Of a DNA stretch of 64,000 nt, positions 9,968-18,424 are shown one piece after another. Each line of letters starts with the position of its first letter. Positions within the stretch are counted from its first letter, which is position 1. The notes under the pieces are model-generated. The model saw nothing but the letters and a program-made list of their open reading frames with translations, made no database searches and had not been told where the DNA came from. The stretch lies in NCBI RefSeq assembly GCF_050563455.1, contig NZ_CP191777.1:1550001-1614000 (forward strand). Direction: 5' to 3'. Source of the stretch: Crocosphaera watsonii. GTDB taxonomy: Bacteria > Cyanobacteriota > Cyanobacteriia > Cyanobacteriales > Microcystaceae. Both the position numbers and the translations under genes were made by a program.

Positions 9968-11125
9968 TCAATTTTGAATTAAACGGTTTCTCACCATTTT
10001 TCCATGACTGGTTAACTTGAATTCAACCCCACGCCAAATGACAGTACGCTGAGTAAAAGCCAAAGCCCAAAAAATTAAACCCACTGCATCACGAAAAGGT
10101 AATAAATATAAACTCTTAATTGTCTCTTTGTCTCCTATTTCCTTAGCTACCATAGCAGCAGTTATTACTCTAACTAAAATAGTAGCAGTTAACACCCCTA
10201 ATCCAATAATATCCCATCGCAAAAAAGAAAAAATTAAAGCAAAGGGAATAGAACGAATTAAAATAGTGGAAATAAAAGCAGCCGGTCTAGCTAAATAGGT
10301 ATTTTGGTCCCAATAAACCTGATGACTCCACCAATTTTTCCAACTGGCTAAATCCACCACGACATCGATAATATAAGGTAACAGCACCATTTTTTGTCCC
10401 GATGTCCATACCCGTCGTCCGATCTCGTAATCTTCTACTAAATAATCGGCTAAACTCTCTAAACCCCCCAACTGATCTAAAGTTGAGCGACGAATGGCGA
10501 TAGATGGACCCAAACAGGAGTTAGAAGCCCCTGTTACCTCTGCAAACATGACACTAGGCATGAAATCAGCGTTCATGGTCAAAAGTTCCATTTTTTCGTA
10601 CCAAGTATCTGCTTTTGTAACTTTAAAAGGGGTACAGACACAACCTACATCGGGGTTAGCTAGAGGGTTGACAATATTTTTAATATAATCGGGCTGTAAA
10701 TAGGTATCACTATCACTAATGATAATGATATCGTGACGGGCTTCTTGAATAGCTCCTAAGAGGTTGTTAACCTTGCCATTTGCTCCTGCTTCGACGGTAC
10801 TGATGACCACAGAAATGCGCTCTTTGCCTAACTCTTGTTGGATCTCTTTTAAGATAGGGTAGGCCGGATCTTGGGGATCTTGAACCGAGTAGATCACTTG
10901 ATAGTCAGGATAGTCTTGAGTAGCAATGGTTTTTAGGTTGCGTAATAAATTCTTTTCTAAACCCCGTACTGGTTTTAAGACAGATACTGGGGGAGTAAAA
11001 GGGTTACGAGTCGGTTTTCTCTTAAAAAACCGTTTAATCGTGCCTAAAGTTAGCACAGAAAAGACAGACCCCCCCAAGATGGGCAATAAGGTCACTATTT
11101 GTAAACTATTGATAAGATTTAACAC
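9968..11125 (-). CDS. hpnI: HpnI-like ceramide-glucosyltransferase-family glycosyltransferase
   Basis: A 385-residue membrane GT21-type glycosyltransferase. It has an N-terminal membrane helix, then the GT-A domain with D1 (SVQDPQDPAYP), D2 (IIISDSDTYL) and D3 (LVEDYEIGRRV), and several C-terminal membrane segments. The expected Q/R-x-x-R-W acceptor motif reads HQVYWDQN here, so it is not canonical. Family knowledge suggests transfer of N-acetylglucosamine to bacteriohopanetetrol. A ceramide-type or other lipid acceptor is the alternative. No other hopanoid gene is nearby. Confidence 0.72.
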   Translation of the reverse strand: MLNLINSLQIVTLLPILGGSVFSVLTLGTIKRFFKRKPTRNPFTPPVSVLKPVRGLEKNLLRNLKTIATQDYPDYQVIYSVQDPQDPAYPILKEIQQELGKERISVVISTVEAGANGKVNNLLGAIQEARHDIIIISDSDTYLQPDYIKNIVNPLANPDVGCVCTPFKVTKADTWYEKMELLTMNADFMPSVMFAEVTGASNSCLGPSIAIRRSTLDQLGGLESLADYLVEDYEIGRRVWTSGQKMVLLPYIIDVVVDLASWKNWWSHQVYWDQNTYLARPAAFISTILIRSIPFALIFSFLRWDIIGLGVLTATILVRVITAAMVAKEIGDKETIKSLYLLPFRDAVGLIFWALAFTQRTVIWRGVEFKLTSHGKMVRNRLIQN

Positions 11126-11369
11126 TAATTCTTTGTTTCCTCACACACCTACTTGATTTTTAATTTAGCAGAATGTTGGCAAAAGTAGTGTAGGGTTCCC
11201 ACTCAATATTCTAACTTTGGGACATAATCTCATTCAGATAAAGGACTTGGGGCAGATTCTTGATTAATTTGGTTGATTAAGGTTTCCATTTTTTATGGGA
11301 CAAAAGATGTGCGTAATATGGGATAATATCTACAGTCTATCCTATCCTTGATAAATTTTTCTATCAAAC
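11126..11369. other. Intergenic, no gene seen
   Basis: AT-rich spacer upstream of hpnI on one side and of the small membrane ORF on the other. It likely holds promoters of both divergent units. The only palindromes are short, and no gene is visible. Confidence 0.4.
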
Positions 11370-11513
11370 ATGTATTTCTCAACCTTATTCTCTACCTTAA
11401 AAGACTGGATGAACGTTATTAGCTTTCTAATACTACTTCTGTTAGCCAGTTACTCTCTCTTTTTACTCTTTCGATATCTCTTCTCTTCCCTCTTTTTACT
11501 CTACTTGAGTTAA
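11370..11513 (+). CDS. Candidate 47-residue hydrophobic small protein
   Basis: ATG to TAA, 47 codons. The middle and C-terminal part is strongly hydrophobic (VISFLILLLLASYSLFLLF), giving one or two possible membrane helices after a short polar N-terminus. There is no clear Shine-Dalgarno sequence. A strong hairpin 42 bp downstream (11555-11600) is compatible with transcript termination. It could be a small membrane peptide of the cyanobacterial type, or chance in T-rich DNA. Confidence 0.3.
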   Translation: MYFSTLFSTLKDWMNVISFLILLLLASYSLFLLFRYLFSSLFLLYLS

Positions 11514-11554
11514 AACCATACTAGAGAGCGTTAAAATCAAAAATTTTTAAACCC

Positions 11555-11600
11555 AATGAGGGATAACGGATGATCTGCGATCAACCCTTTATCCCTCATT
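11555..11600. terminator. 12-bp perfect inverted repeat, hairpin
   Basis: AATGAGGGATAA at 11555-11566 pairs perfectly with TTATCCCTCATT at 11589-11600. The 22-base loop holds a second short stem (TGATC/GATCA). No T-run follows directly, so it could be a terminator, an RNA processing site or a short repeat. Confidence 0.45.
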
Positions 11601-11736
11601 CTTTATTGGATTTAGATAGTAATAACAATGTGGTTATCTCGGATTTCATGATGAAACTATAGCACTACCCATTATGGTTAGGACATTAAAAGGTAACAAT
11701 TTTTTAACTCTCATTCAGAGTCAAGAAGGGATTTGA

Positions 11737-11961
11737 TTATTGAGAATTGAATTTTTCCGCCAGTATGGTTTGTAAGAAATTATCCAATTTTTCCTCTGGA
11801 CAAGCTTCAATTAAACTATAAAAAGCTTCTAATAATTTGGCTGAAATTTCCCCATGAACTGCACTTAAACCCCACACATCTTCTACCCAGTCTTGGGGGT
11901 GGGTTTCCTCAAAAATCATTCTTTCTAAGAGTTGTTTGGCTTCGGTTTTAGAAATAGTCAT
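11737..11961 (-). CDS. Small conserved hypothetical protein
   Basis: A 74-residue acidic, mostly helical protein (EAKQLLERMIFEETHPQDWV; LLEAFYSLIEACPEEKLDNF). It has no signal peptide or membrane helix. It lies next to the decayed dehydrogenase and the IS200/IS605 insertion. I do not recognise a family. Confidence 0.6.
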   Translation of the reverse strand: MTISKTEAKQLLERMIFEETHPQDWVEDVWGLSAVHGEISAKLLEAFYSLIEACPEEKLDNFLQTILAEKFNSQ

Positions 11962-12002
11962 AAAATCATTCTACGTCAACTTGAACTTAAATTATAATCA
12001 AA

Positions 12003-12059
12003 TTAATCTTTCTCAGGATTAATGGCAGAAAATAAAGCAGAGTAATCACTATCAGAAAA
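12003..12059 (-). pseudogene. C-terminal scrap of a 3-hydroxyisobutyrate-dehydrogenase-like gene
   Basis: On the minus strand the last codons before the IS200/IS605 left end read FSDSDYSALFSAINPEKD and stop at 12003-12005. That looks like the C-terminus of NAD-binding beta-hydroxyacid dehydrogenases. An N-terminal piece of such a gene, same strand, lies on the other side of the element at 13991-14120. The central part (roughly 230 residues) is missing, so insertion was accompanied or followed by deletion. Assignment of this short end is by likeness only. Confidence 0.45.
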
Positions 12060-12087
12060 TCAGCGTGGGATGAATTGCCGTCCGAGA

Positions 12088-12501
12088 TTACTCGTGAGGA
12101 CAAGTTTGATTTTCAACATATTTCTTAAGAGTAGAAATAGTGACACCACCACAAGAGGCTATAAAGTAAGAACTATTCCAAAAAACCTCTTTCCAATAAA
12201 ATTTATTAATTTGCTCTGGAAACTCTTGTCTTAATTTACGACTAGAGACACTTTTAAAATTATTGACAAACTTGCTTAACTCCATAGCAGGATGGTATTG
12301 AAAGAGGATATGCACATGATCTTCTTCTCCATTTATTTCTATCAACCTACATTCCCACTTCTCTAATAAATTTTCTGTGATTTCGTGGAGACGGGTTAAC
12401 ATTTCACTTGTAAAGACTTTTTTTCTGTATTTTGTAGTTAAGACTAGATGAGCTTTTAAGTCACTTACCGACCTTCCTCGACTATAAAAATCATTTTTCA
12501 T
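12088..12501 (-). CDS. tnpA: IS200/IS605 transposase TnpA (Y1 HUH)
   Basis: A single-strand DNA transposase of 137 residues. The HUH motif is HVHILFQYHP (about residues 69-78), and the catalytic Tyr is in STLKKYVENQ near the C-terminus. The conserved LVLTTKYRKKVF and FYWKEVFWNSSYF segments are also present. A GTG two codons upstream (12507) is an alternative start. The last codons overlap the left-end hairpin. Confidence 0.93.
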   Translation of the reverse strand: MKNDFYSRGRSVSDLKAHLVLTTKYRKKVFTSEMLTRLHEITENLLEKWECRLIEINGEEDHVHILFQYHPAMELSKFVNNFKSVSSRKLRQEFPEQINKFYWKEVFWNSSYFIASCGGVTISTLKKYVENQTCPHE

Positions 12502-12575
12502 TGACACTTAATTTTTCCTTGTGCTAAGATGAGTGATATCAATTATATATTCACTCATGCCGGATAACCTATAAA

Positions 12576-13985
12576 ATGATCCTCAATTACCAGTACCGAT
12601 GTTATCCAGAGACACCCCAGAAAAGCCAGTTGAATAGCTGGCTGAGGGTTTGTCAATATTGGTACAATTGGCAAATTGGGGATCGTTTTCGTTGGTGGGA
12701 TAGAAATCGCACTAATTACGTTATTCCTAGCGGTGAGTTTTGCTGTATCTCTTGTAGCCTACCTCCTTTAGAGCTAAGAGATAAACCCACTTTTTATTCT
12801 CAAAAGAAACTGTTACCTGAGAAGAAAAAAGACTTAAAGATAGTAAAGCATTCAGGAGAATTACTCGACTTTTCTATTGTTCCGTCTCAAACTTTACAGG
12901 ATGTTTCCAAGCGTGTTAAATTAGCTTTCGACCGATATATTAAGGGTGATATTAATGGCAGTAGAAGTGGAAAACCACGCTTCAAAAACCGTTATCGTAC
13001 CCTCAAAATAGAGGCTCAAGCTATTAAGATTAAAAGAATAGAAAAAAATTGGTTTTATCTTTCTATTTCTAAATTAGGTGGTTGGTTAAAGATCAGATTA
13101 CATCGTCCTTTGCCACAAGGGTTTTCCCTCAAAAACATTTTGATAACAAGAAAAGCCGATGGTTGGTACTGCACGATGTGTCTAGATGATCCTTCTGTCC
13201 CCAAAATCAGCAAAGATGAAATTATCCCAAGTTGGGATAATTCTATGGGAATAGATGCGGTACTTTTCGAGGATAATTACTTGGCGAATTCGGAAGGAAA
13301 TAAATTACCTTCTGTTAAGTCCTATCGAAAGAATCAAACCAAATTAGCCAAGATTTCTCAACGAAAAAATACCAAGGAAAAAGGTTCTAAAGCTAGAAGG
13401 AAATTGGCTAAAAGGGAGGCAAGAAAACATCAACAAATTGCTAGAGCCAGAAAAGATCATGCTTATAAAATGGCTCATTCCTTAGTTCATAGCGACAAAA
13501 AAGTATTCTTTGTCGAAAATCTGAATTTACAAGGATTGAGAAAACGAAATAAGACAAAAAAAGACCATCAGGGGAATTATCTTCCTAATGGCCAAAGTGC
13601 TAAATCAGGACTAAATAAGTCTTGGTCTGATGCTTCTTTTGGGCAGTTTTTTGATATTTTCAGTTACATAGCCGAAAAAGCTGGTGCTGTGGTCAAAAAA
13701 GTTAATCCTGCCTATACATCCCAACTCTTACCTCATCGTGATGAGTTTGTCTTTACTGATTGTAGTATCAGAAAATATTGGGATGAAATTGAAAAAAATT
13801 GGGTTGATAGAGACATTTCTGCTTCTATCAATCTCAAAAGAGTCGGGTTGGAACTGTTCCCGACTATAAACCGCCGTAGTGGGAAAATTGTTAAATCTCA
13901 AACTAATAGTACCGCAAAGGAAGTTCTGGCAGTTCTTAAGAGGATACCAGAAGCCTACGCTCTGTCCTTAGACGAGCGTAGGTAG
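12576..13985 (+). CDS. tnpB: TnpB-family RNA-guided nuclease with degenerate zinc finger
   Basis: A 469-residue TnpB. The N-terminal helical/WED part starts YQYRCYPETPQKSQLNSW. The RuvC residues are the Asp in MGIDAVLFED (about 225), the Glu in FFVENLNLQGL (about 315) and the Asp in DRDISASINLKR (about 422). Between the last two, where TnpB normally has a four-Cys zinc finger, the sequence reads TSQLLPHRDEFVFTDCS with a single Cys, so zinc binding is unlikely. The RuvC triad remains, so cleavage could be retained. The 3' end of the gene encodes the right-end hairpin, the expected place of the guide RNA scaffold. Confidence 0.9.
   Translation: MILNYQYRCYPETPQKSQLNSWLRVCQYWYNWQIGDRFRWWDRNRTNYVIPSGEFCCISCSLPPLELRDKPTFYSQKKLLPEKKKDLKIVKHSGELLDFSIVPSQTLQDVSKRVKLAFDRYIKGDINGSRSGKPRFKNRYRTLKIEAQAIKIKRIEKNWFYLSISKLGGWLKIRLHRPLPQGFSLKNILITRKADGWYCTMCLDDPSVPKISKDEIIPSWDNSMGIDAVLFEDNYLANSEGNKLPSVKSYRKNQTKLAKISQRKNTKEKGSKARRKLAKREARKHQQIARARKDHAYKMAHSLVHSDKKVFFVENLNLQGLRKRNKTKKDHQGNYLPNGQSAKSGLNKSWSDASFGQFFDIFSYIAEKAGAVVKKVNPAYTSQLLPHRDEFVFTDCSIRKYWDEIEKNWVDRDISASINLKRVGLELFPTINRRSGKIVKSQTNSTAKEVLAVLKRIPEAYALSLDERR
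13954..13982 (+). ncRNA. Right-end hairpin, candidate TnpB omega-RNA (reRNA) scaffold end
   Basis: CCTACGCTC at 13954-13962 pairs with GAGCGTAGG at 13974-13982; inside, GTC pairs with GAC around CTTA. It overlaps the last codons of tnpB, where known TnpB guide RNAs derive from the mRNA 3' end and the element's right end. The guide would then come from the flanking DNA after about 13990. Confidence 0.5.
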
Positions 13986-13990
13986 TTCAC

Positions 13991-14120
13991 CCCCTAATGG
14001 TTTTAATTCTTAGGCTTTGCTTATAGTTCTATTATAGACAATTACGGAATAATTAGCTTGTAAAAGCCTTTCTGCCAGGGGTTTGCCCATTAATCCTATG
14101 CCTAATACGCCGATATTCAT
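13991..14120 (-). pseudogene. N-terminal remnant of a hydroxyisobutyrate-dehydrogenase-like gene
   Basis: From the ATG at 14118-14120 the minus strand reads MNIGVLGIGLMGKPLAERLL and then QANYSVIVYNRTISKA: a GxGxMG NAD-binding turn and the NRT segment typical of this family. A TAA at 14010-14012 then breaks it, after which ELKPLGG continues in the same frame up to the IS200/IS605 right end. The C-terminal scrap lies at 12003-12059. The gene is dead. Confidence 0.8.
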
Positions 14121-14185
14121 AAGTTCATTTTGTTTACATTTGTTTCTCTGAAAAATAACACAATTTTGGTTCTTATCTCTTAACT

Positions 14186-15724
14186 ATGTCTTCTACAGAA
14201 ATTATTATTATTGGTAGCGGTATTGGTGGCTTAAGTTGTGCGGCTTTATTAGCCCATTATGGCTTAGAAGTCACTGTTTGCGAAAGTCATAGCATTGCTG
14301 GTGGGGCAGCCCATAGTTTTCAACGGGATGGGTTTATCTTTGACTCAGGCCCATCCTTATATTCTGGCCTTTCTTATAGTCCTTCACCTAACCCCTTAAA
14401 ACAAGTCCTAGATGCTATTGGGGAACCCTTACCCTGCATAAACTATGATACTTGGGGTTGTTACTTACCCGAGGGCAACTTTAACACCTCCGTAGGAGTC
14501 GATCAATTTTGCGATATTCTGCAACAACTACAAGGCAAAACAGCAGTGGAAGAATGGCGCAAGTTACAAAAGGTGATGAAACCCTTAGCCGAAGCCAGTG
14601 TTGCCCTTCCTCCAGCCGCTATTCGCTTTGACTGGAATGCGATCTTAACCGTTGCTAAGTTTGCCCCTAGTTTACTCCTGAAAAGTAATCAAGTTTTTCA
14701 AATCACGGGGCCTTTCAGTAATATTGTTGATCAAGTGATCCGTGATCCATTTATTCGTCATTGGTTAGACTTGTTATGTTTCCTCTTATCAGGACTTCCA
14801 GCTTCGGGAACTAGTACAGCAGAAATGGCCTTTATGTTTGCTGACTGGTATCGGCCAGGAGTGATGTTAGATTATCCTGTGGGGGGTAGTGGAGCTTTAG
14901 TAGATGCTTTAGTGCGTGGGTTAACTAAAAATGGTGGTAAACTGCGTTTAAACGCCCATATCGAGCAAATATTAGTCAAAAAGAAACAAGCGATCGGGGT
15001 AAAGTTACGCAACGGTGACACCCTAACCGCCAGTCGTGGGGTCATTTCTAATGCCTCGGTTTGGGACACTCTGAAACTCTTACCCTCAGATGCAGTACCG
15101 CAACAGTGGAGAAAACAAAAACAAGAGACTCCCCCCTGTGAAAGTTTTATGCACCTTCATCTAGGTATTGACGGTAAAAACCTACCTCCAGACTTACCTT
15201 GTCATCATATTATCGTCAATGACTGGGAAAAAGGTATTATGGGCGATCAAAATGTGGTTTTAGTCTCTATTCCCTCCCTACTCGACCCCAGTTTAGCCCC
15301 TCCAGGAAAACAAACGATCCATGTTTATACCCCAGGTAACGAACCGTACCATATTTGGTCACAACTAAAGCGCAATAGTAACGCTTATGAGCAACAGAAG
15401 GAAAAAAGAAGTCAGGTTATGTGGCAAACATTAGAACGTATTATTCCCGATATCCGCGATCGCGTTTCTGTCTCTTTAGTGGGGACTCCCTTAACCCATG
15501 AACGGTTTTTGCGTCGTCATCGAGGATCTTATGGACCAGCTATCCAGGCAGGAAAAGCGCTGTTTCCAGGACCCAATACACCCCTTGAGGGGTTATGGTG
15601 TTGCGGTGACTCTACTTTTCCGGGTATCGGTTTACCGGCAGTGGCCGCTAGTGGCATGATCTTGGCTAATACCTTCGCTTCAGTTGATCAACATTTACAG
15701 TTGTTAGAAAGTTTATTTCTCTAG
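14186..15724 (+). CDS. FAD-dependent oxidoreductase, CrtISO/phytoene-desaturase-like
   Basis: A 512-residue flavoprotein. The N-terminal dinucleotide-binding motif is IIIIGSGIGGLSCAALLAHY with the acidic end VCES (residues about 5-34), followed by IAGGAAHSFQRDGFIFDSGP. The C-terminal FAD-contact segment is LEGLWCCGDSTFPGIGLPAV. This layout matches carotenoid isomerase and all-trans-retinol-saturase-like proteins, several paralogues of which occur in cyanobacteria. Assignment to carotenoid isomerase itself is not certain. The start follows TCTTAACT with no clear SD. The gene is monocistronic and ends at a hairpin. Confidence 0.8.
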   Translation: MSSTEIIIIGSGIGGLSCAALLAHYGLEVTVCESHSIAGGAAHSFQRDGFIFDSGPSLYSGLSYSPSPNPLKQVLDAIGEPLPCINYDTWGCYLPEGNFNTSVGVDQFCDILQQLQGKTAVEEWRKLQKVMKPLAEASVALPPAAIRFDWNAILTVAKFAPSLLLKSNQVFQITGPFSNIVDQVIRDPFIRHWLDLLCFLLSGLPASGTSTAEMAFMFADWYRPGVMLDYPVGGSGALVDALVRGLTKNGGKLRLNAHIEQILVKKKQAIGVKLRNGDTLTASRGVISNASVWDTLKLLPSDAVPQQWRKQKQETPPCESFMHLHLGIDGKNLPPDLPCHHIIVNDWEKGIMGDQNVVLVSIPSLLDPSLAPPGKQTIHVYTPGNEPYHIWSQLKRNSNAYEQQKEKRSQVMWQTLERIIPDIRDRVSVSLVGTPLTHERFLRRHRGSYGPAIQAGKALFPGPNTPLEGLWCCGDSTFPGIGLPAVAASGMILANTFASVDQHLQLLESLFL

Positions 15725-15746
15725 ATCAAACTTCTGTCAAAATTAT

Positions 15747-15770
15747 ACCCACCATAACAAGTTGGTGGGT
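15747..15770 (+). terminator. Hairpin after the CrtISO-like gene
   Basis: ACCCACCA at 15747-15754 pairs with TGGTGGGT at 15763-15770, 22 bp past the stop codon. Only a weak T stretch follows, so it could also be a mobile palindromic repeat. Confidence 0.5.
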
Positions 15771-16092
15771 TATTGCTGTAGAGCTAAAAGCAGATATTAT
15801 CCTTGAGTTGTTGGAAAAGCAAGCGAGTAGCACAGAACGTTAAGCGCATAATAGCATCTTTCCCCTTAGCTTGCTTAACCTCCTTGAAATTGTCCCATTT
15901 CTTCCCCAACTTTTTCCCTATCTCTGTATTTAACCGCTTAGGTGGTTTAGGACAGATACTGGACAGACACCATATATAATAATTCTGTCTAAAAGCCACT
16001 TAAACCCATTACTACCCGGTGGAAAGGGTTGGAAGCTTCCCACGATAACCTTACCTCTAGTAAGGTTATTTCGACTGGTTGCCATCCAGTTC
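15771..16092. other. Degraded region with a 10-bp hairpin
   Basis: No convincing gene. Open frames on the minus strand (for instance 15784-15999) have no recognisable motif. At 16045-16069 ATAACCTTAC pairs perfectly with GTAAGGTTAT around CTCTA, next to the palindrome GGAAGCTTCC at 16031-16040. The compact structure looks like the end of a lost mobile element. Confidence 0.4.
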
Positions 16093-16311
16093 TCATTCAG
16101 GTGGGGAGGGGAAAACATTCCTGATCCGGTTCACCCAGTCAAGGATGACTTTAACCGAAAATAAACTCAGGTTATATGCCACTTGATACTCGTTAACTAA
16201 GTTTTTAACATCGTCTTCCCATACTTCTATCTTCTCGGGATCAACCTCCTCAACTTCATCATCTTTGAGATCGCCTTCTTCATTCATTTCCCCTGTTTCT
16301 GGATCGTAGTT
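16093..16311 (-). pseudogene. ORF fragment cut by IS5-like copy 2
   Basis: The minus-strand frame is open from the IS boundary at 16311 to the stop at 16093-16095. It gives an acidic stretch (MNEEGDLKDDEVEEVDPEKI) followed by a helix (LSLFSVKVILDWVNRIRNVF). The upstream half is not found beyond the IS. The family is unknown. Confidence 0.3.
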
Positions 16312-18003
16312 AGGGTTTGCTGAATAAAAGCAAAACCCTATTCTTTAAAAGGTTACACCCATATTCGCGATCGCAAAAAAGATCAGCTTTGTCGGCTACA
16401 AACCGCTATAATTGGTAGAAACACCTCCCAGTTGTTGGTCAAGAACAAATGTATCGAAAAGAGGAGCAACCTTTACCGCCCCCAGAAAAATTTGAATTAC
16501 CTTTCGAGGGCAAATTGTCCCCCAATAATCGTTGGGTAATCATGGCAGAGTTGATACCTTGGGATGATTTTGAGGAAGAATATGCTAAACTTTTTTCAGC
16601 AGAAAAAGGCGCGCCAGCCAAACTATTTAGAATGGCATTAGGGACATTAATTATTAAGGAAAAATTAGGAACAAGTGATAGAGAAACTATAGAACAGATT
16701 AGAGAAAATCCCTATCTACAATACTTTATAGGTTTAAATTGTTATCAACAAGAGCCACCACTGGAATCTTCAATGCTAGTTCATTTTAGGAAAAGAATTG
16801 ATGGAGAATTGATAAACAAAATCAATAAAAAATAGTAAAAAGAGAAATAGACAAGAGTGATAAAGAAGTAAAAAAAAAGGATTGTCTCCAAGAAAAAGGA
16901 GAAAAAATAAAAAATAAAGGTAAACTAATTTTAGATGCGACTTGTGCGCCAGCAGACATCAAATACCCAACGGATTTAGGCATATTAAATCAAGCCAGAA
17001 TTGAGACAGAAAGAATAATAGATAATCTTTATAAACCATTAAGAGTAAAATTGAGAAAAAAGCCGAGAACTTCTAGAAAAATTGCTAGAAAGGAATACTT
17101 AAAAGTAGCTAAAAAACGAAAAGTATCTTATCAAGAAAGAAGAAAAGCTATCGGGAAACAGTTAAAATACCTTAAGAAAAATTTAGGAAATATAGAAGAC
17201 TTAATTCAAGCTGGGGCTTCCCTGGAAAATCTGAGTAAAAGACAGAAAAATTGTCTAGAGACTATCAAAAAAGTTTATGAACAACAACAGTCAATGTGGG
17301 AGAATAAGACCCAGAGTGTTCCTCAAAGAATTGTAAGTTTAACTCAACCGCATATTCGTCCAATAGTGAGGGGAAAAGCAGGAAAACCAATAGAGTTTGG
17401 AGCTAAACTCTCAGTAAGCTGTGTAGATAACTATGTGTTTCTATACAAAATAAGTTGGGAAAACTTCAATGAATCTTGTCATTTAAAAGAACAAGTAGAA
17501 AAGTATAAAGAAACGTTTGGCTATTATCCCGAATCCGTCCATGTAGATAAAATTTATCGAACTAGGGAAAACAGAAATTGGTGTAAGGAAAGAGGGATAA
17601 GAATCAGTGGTCCGAAGTTAGGAAGACCTCCGAAAAATGTCAGTGAAGAAGAAAAGAAACAAGCCCACTCCGATGAATGCTTCCGTAATGCTATTGAGGG
17701 AAAGTTTGGACAAGCTAAACGAAGATTTAGCCTAAATCTCGTGATGACAAAACTCCCTGAAACCTCCATTACATCTATTGCTATTACATTTTTAGTTGTC
17801 AATCTTTCTAAACTTCTGAGGCAGTTTTTGTCGCTTTTTTTGTCCTTATTTACTAATAATAGAACAGGGGAACTCATCAAACCGCCTTTCATTAATTTTG
17901 ATTATACTTTAAACAATTTTTATGTACTAAAACTTATTGATTTGTCAGAAAATTCTTGGTCAAAAGTGGCATAAATTTTGGAGAAACTTTTTCAGCAAAC
18001 CCT
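16312..18003 (+). mobile_element. IS5-like insertion sequence, copy 2 (frameshifted)
   Basis: The element is 1692 bp with ends AGGGTTTGCTGA and TCAGCAAACCCT, in the opposite orientation to the copy at 6458-8150 and one base shorter. The left end also forms a hairpin with AGCAAAACCCT. It is immediately followed by the candidate group II intron 5' end. Confidence 0.9.
16449..17974 (+). pseudogene. IS5-like transposase, frameshifted by one-base loss in an A-run
   Basis: This is the same transposase as at 6487-8013. The frame stops at 16833-16835, after 128 codons, because the A-run in the codons for INKK has six bases instead of seven. The rest is intact in the shifted frame to the stop at 17974. 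Only a few amino-acid differences separate the copies (KVGKP to KAGKP, ISLEN to ISWEN, SYPER to SYQER). Rescue by slippage on the A-run is possible but not shown. Confidence 0.9.
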
Positions 18004-18017
18004 AATTAGTATAGTAT

Positions 18018-18228
18018 GTGCGTAGAACCCGTTACACTGCTAAATAAAGATAAATACCTAAAAAATAACCAAGATTCCCTTGATCCCTGTAATGTAAAGT
18101 TTGATTGCGAAAACTAGGAGATGTACAAATGAGATGTTAGATTAAAGATAAAGCTAATAAAGAAAGCTTCCCTGGCAGATAACTAGCAAGGTAAAACAAC
18201 AAGTTCAAAGGAGAATGCCCTGTATAAG
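18018..18228 (+). ncRNA. Candidate 5' end of a group II intron (domain I)
   Basis: GTGCG at 18018-18022 fits the group II intron 5' consensus. The following 200 bases are non-coding and contain AACCCGTTAC and GATTGCGAAAACTAGG, which resemble domain I segments of cyanobacterial introns. The piece ends where an IS66 end begins (18229). Domain V/VI of a group II intron lies at 32713-32788; once the 12-kb inversion is undone, it has the same orientation and lies downstream. Assignment is tentative. Confidence 0.35.
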
Positions 18229-18396
18229 GTAATTGCTCACCGCAATAAAGAATCTGTCTTGACAACATAAAGGTAAAATCGGGGATTTTTATGTATAGTG
18301 GGGGTTATGACCACAAATGCTACCATTGATTCAAAGCTAGTTAGAGCTATCGCCGATGAACAGTTGGCGAACAATGTCTTCATGATTGAGTGGCTA
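18229..18396 (+). mobile_element. IS66 left-end fragment
   Basis: From GTAATTGCTCACCGC the sequence matches the left end of the complete IS66 element at 48622 onward, including the transposase start at 18307 (MTTNATIDSKLV). It is cut after about 168 bp by IS630 copy 1, inserted at TA. The rest of IS66 is not found on the other side, so DNA was lost. Confidence 0.85.
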
Positions 18397-18424
18397 GTGC
18401 AGCTTAGCAAAAATAATCCACCAG

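Larger units (their letters stand above)
12060..13990. mobile_element. IS200/IS605-family element (tnpA and tnpB, divergent)
   Basis: The element has a Y1 HUH transposase gene on the minus strand and a TnpB gene on the plus strand, the IS605 layout. There are no terminal inverted repeats, as expected. The ends instead carry hairpins: CGAG-atta-CTCG near 12084-12095 on the left, and a 9-bp stem at 13954-13982 on the right. Exact cleavage sites are not fixed. The right end is probably at TTCAC (about 13990), where the reading of the interrupted dehydrogenase resumes. Confidence 0.8.

Noticed and set aside
15784..16118. Minus-strand frames of 62-71 codons
   Set aside because: No ribosome site, they overlap each other, and no motif; kept only as a note in the degraded-region entry.
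6458..18003. Composite transposon bounded by the two IS5-like copies
   Set aside because: The copies are inverted and the 8 kb between them contains ordinary chromosomal genes; no flanking duplication of the whole unit is seen.
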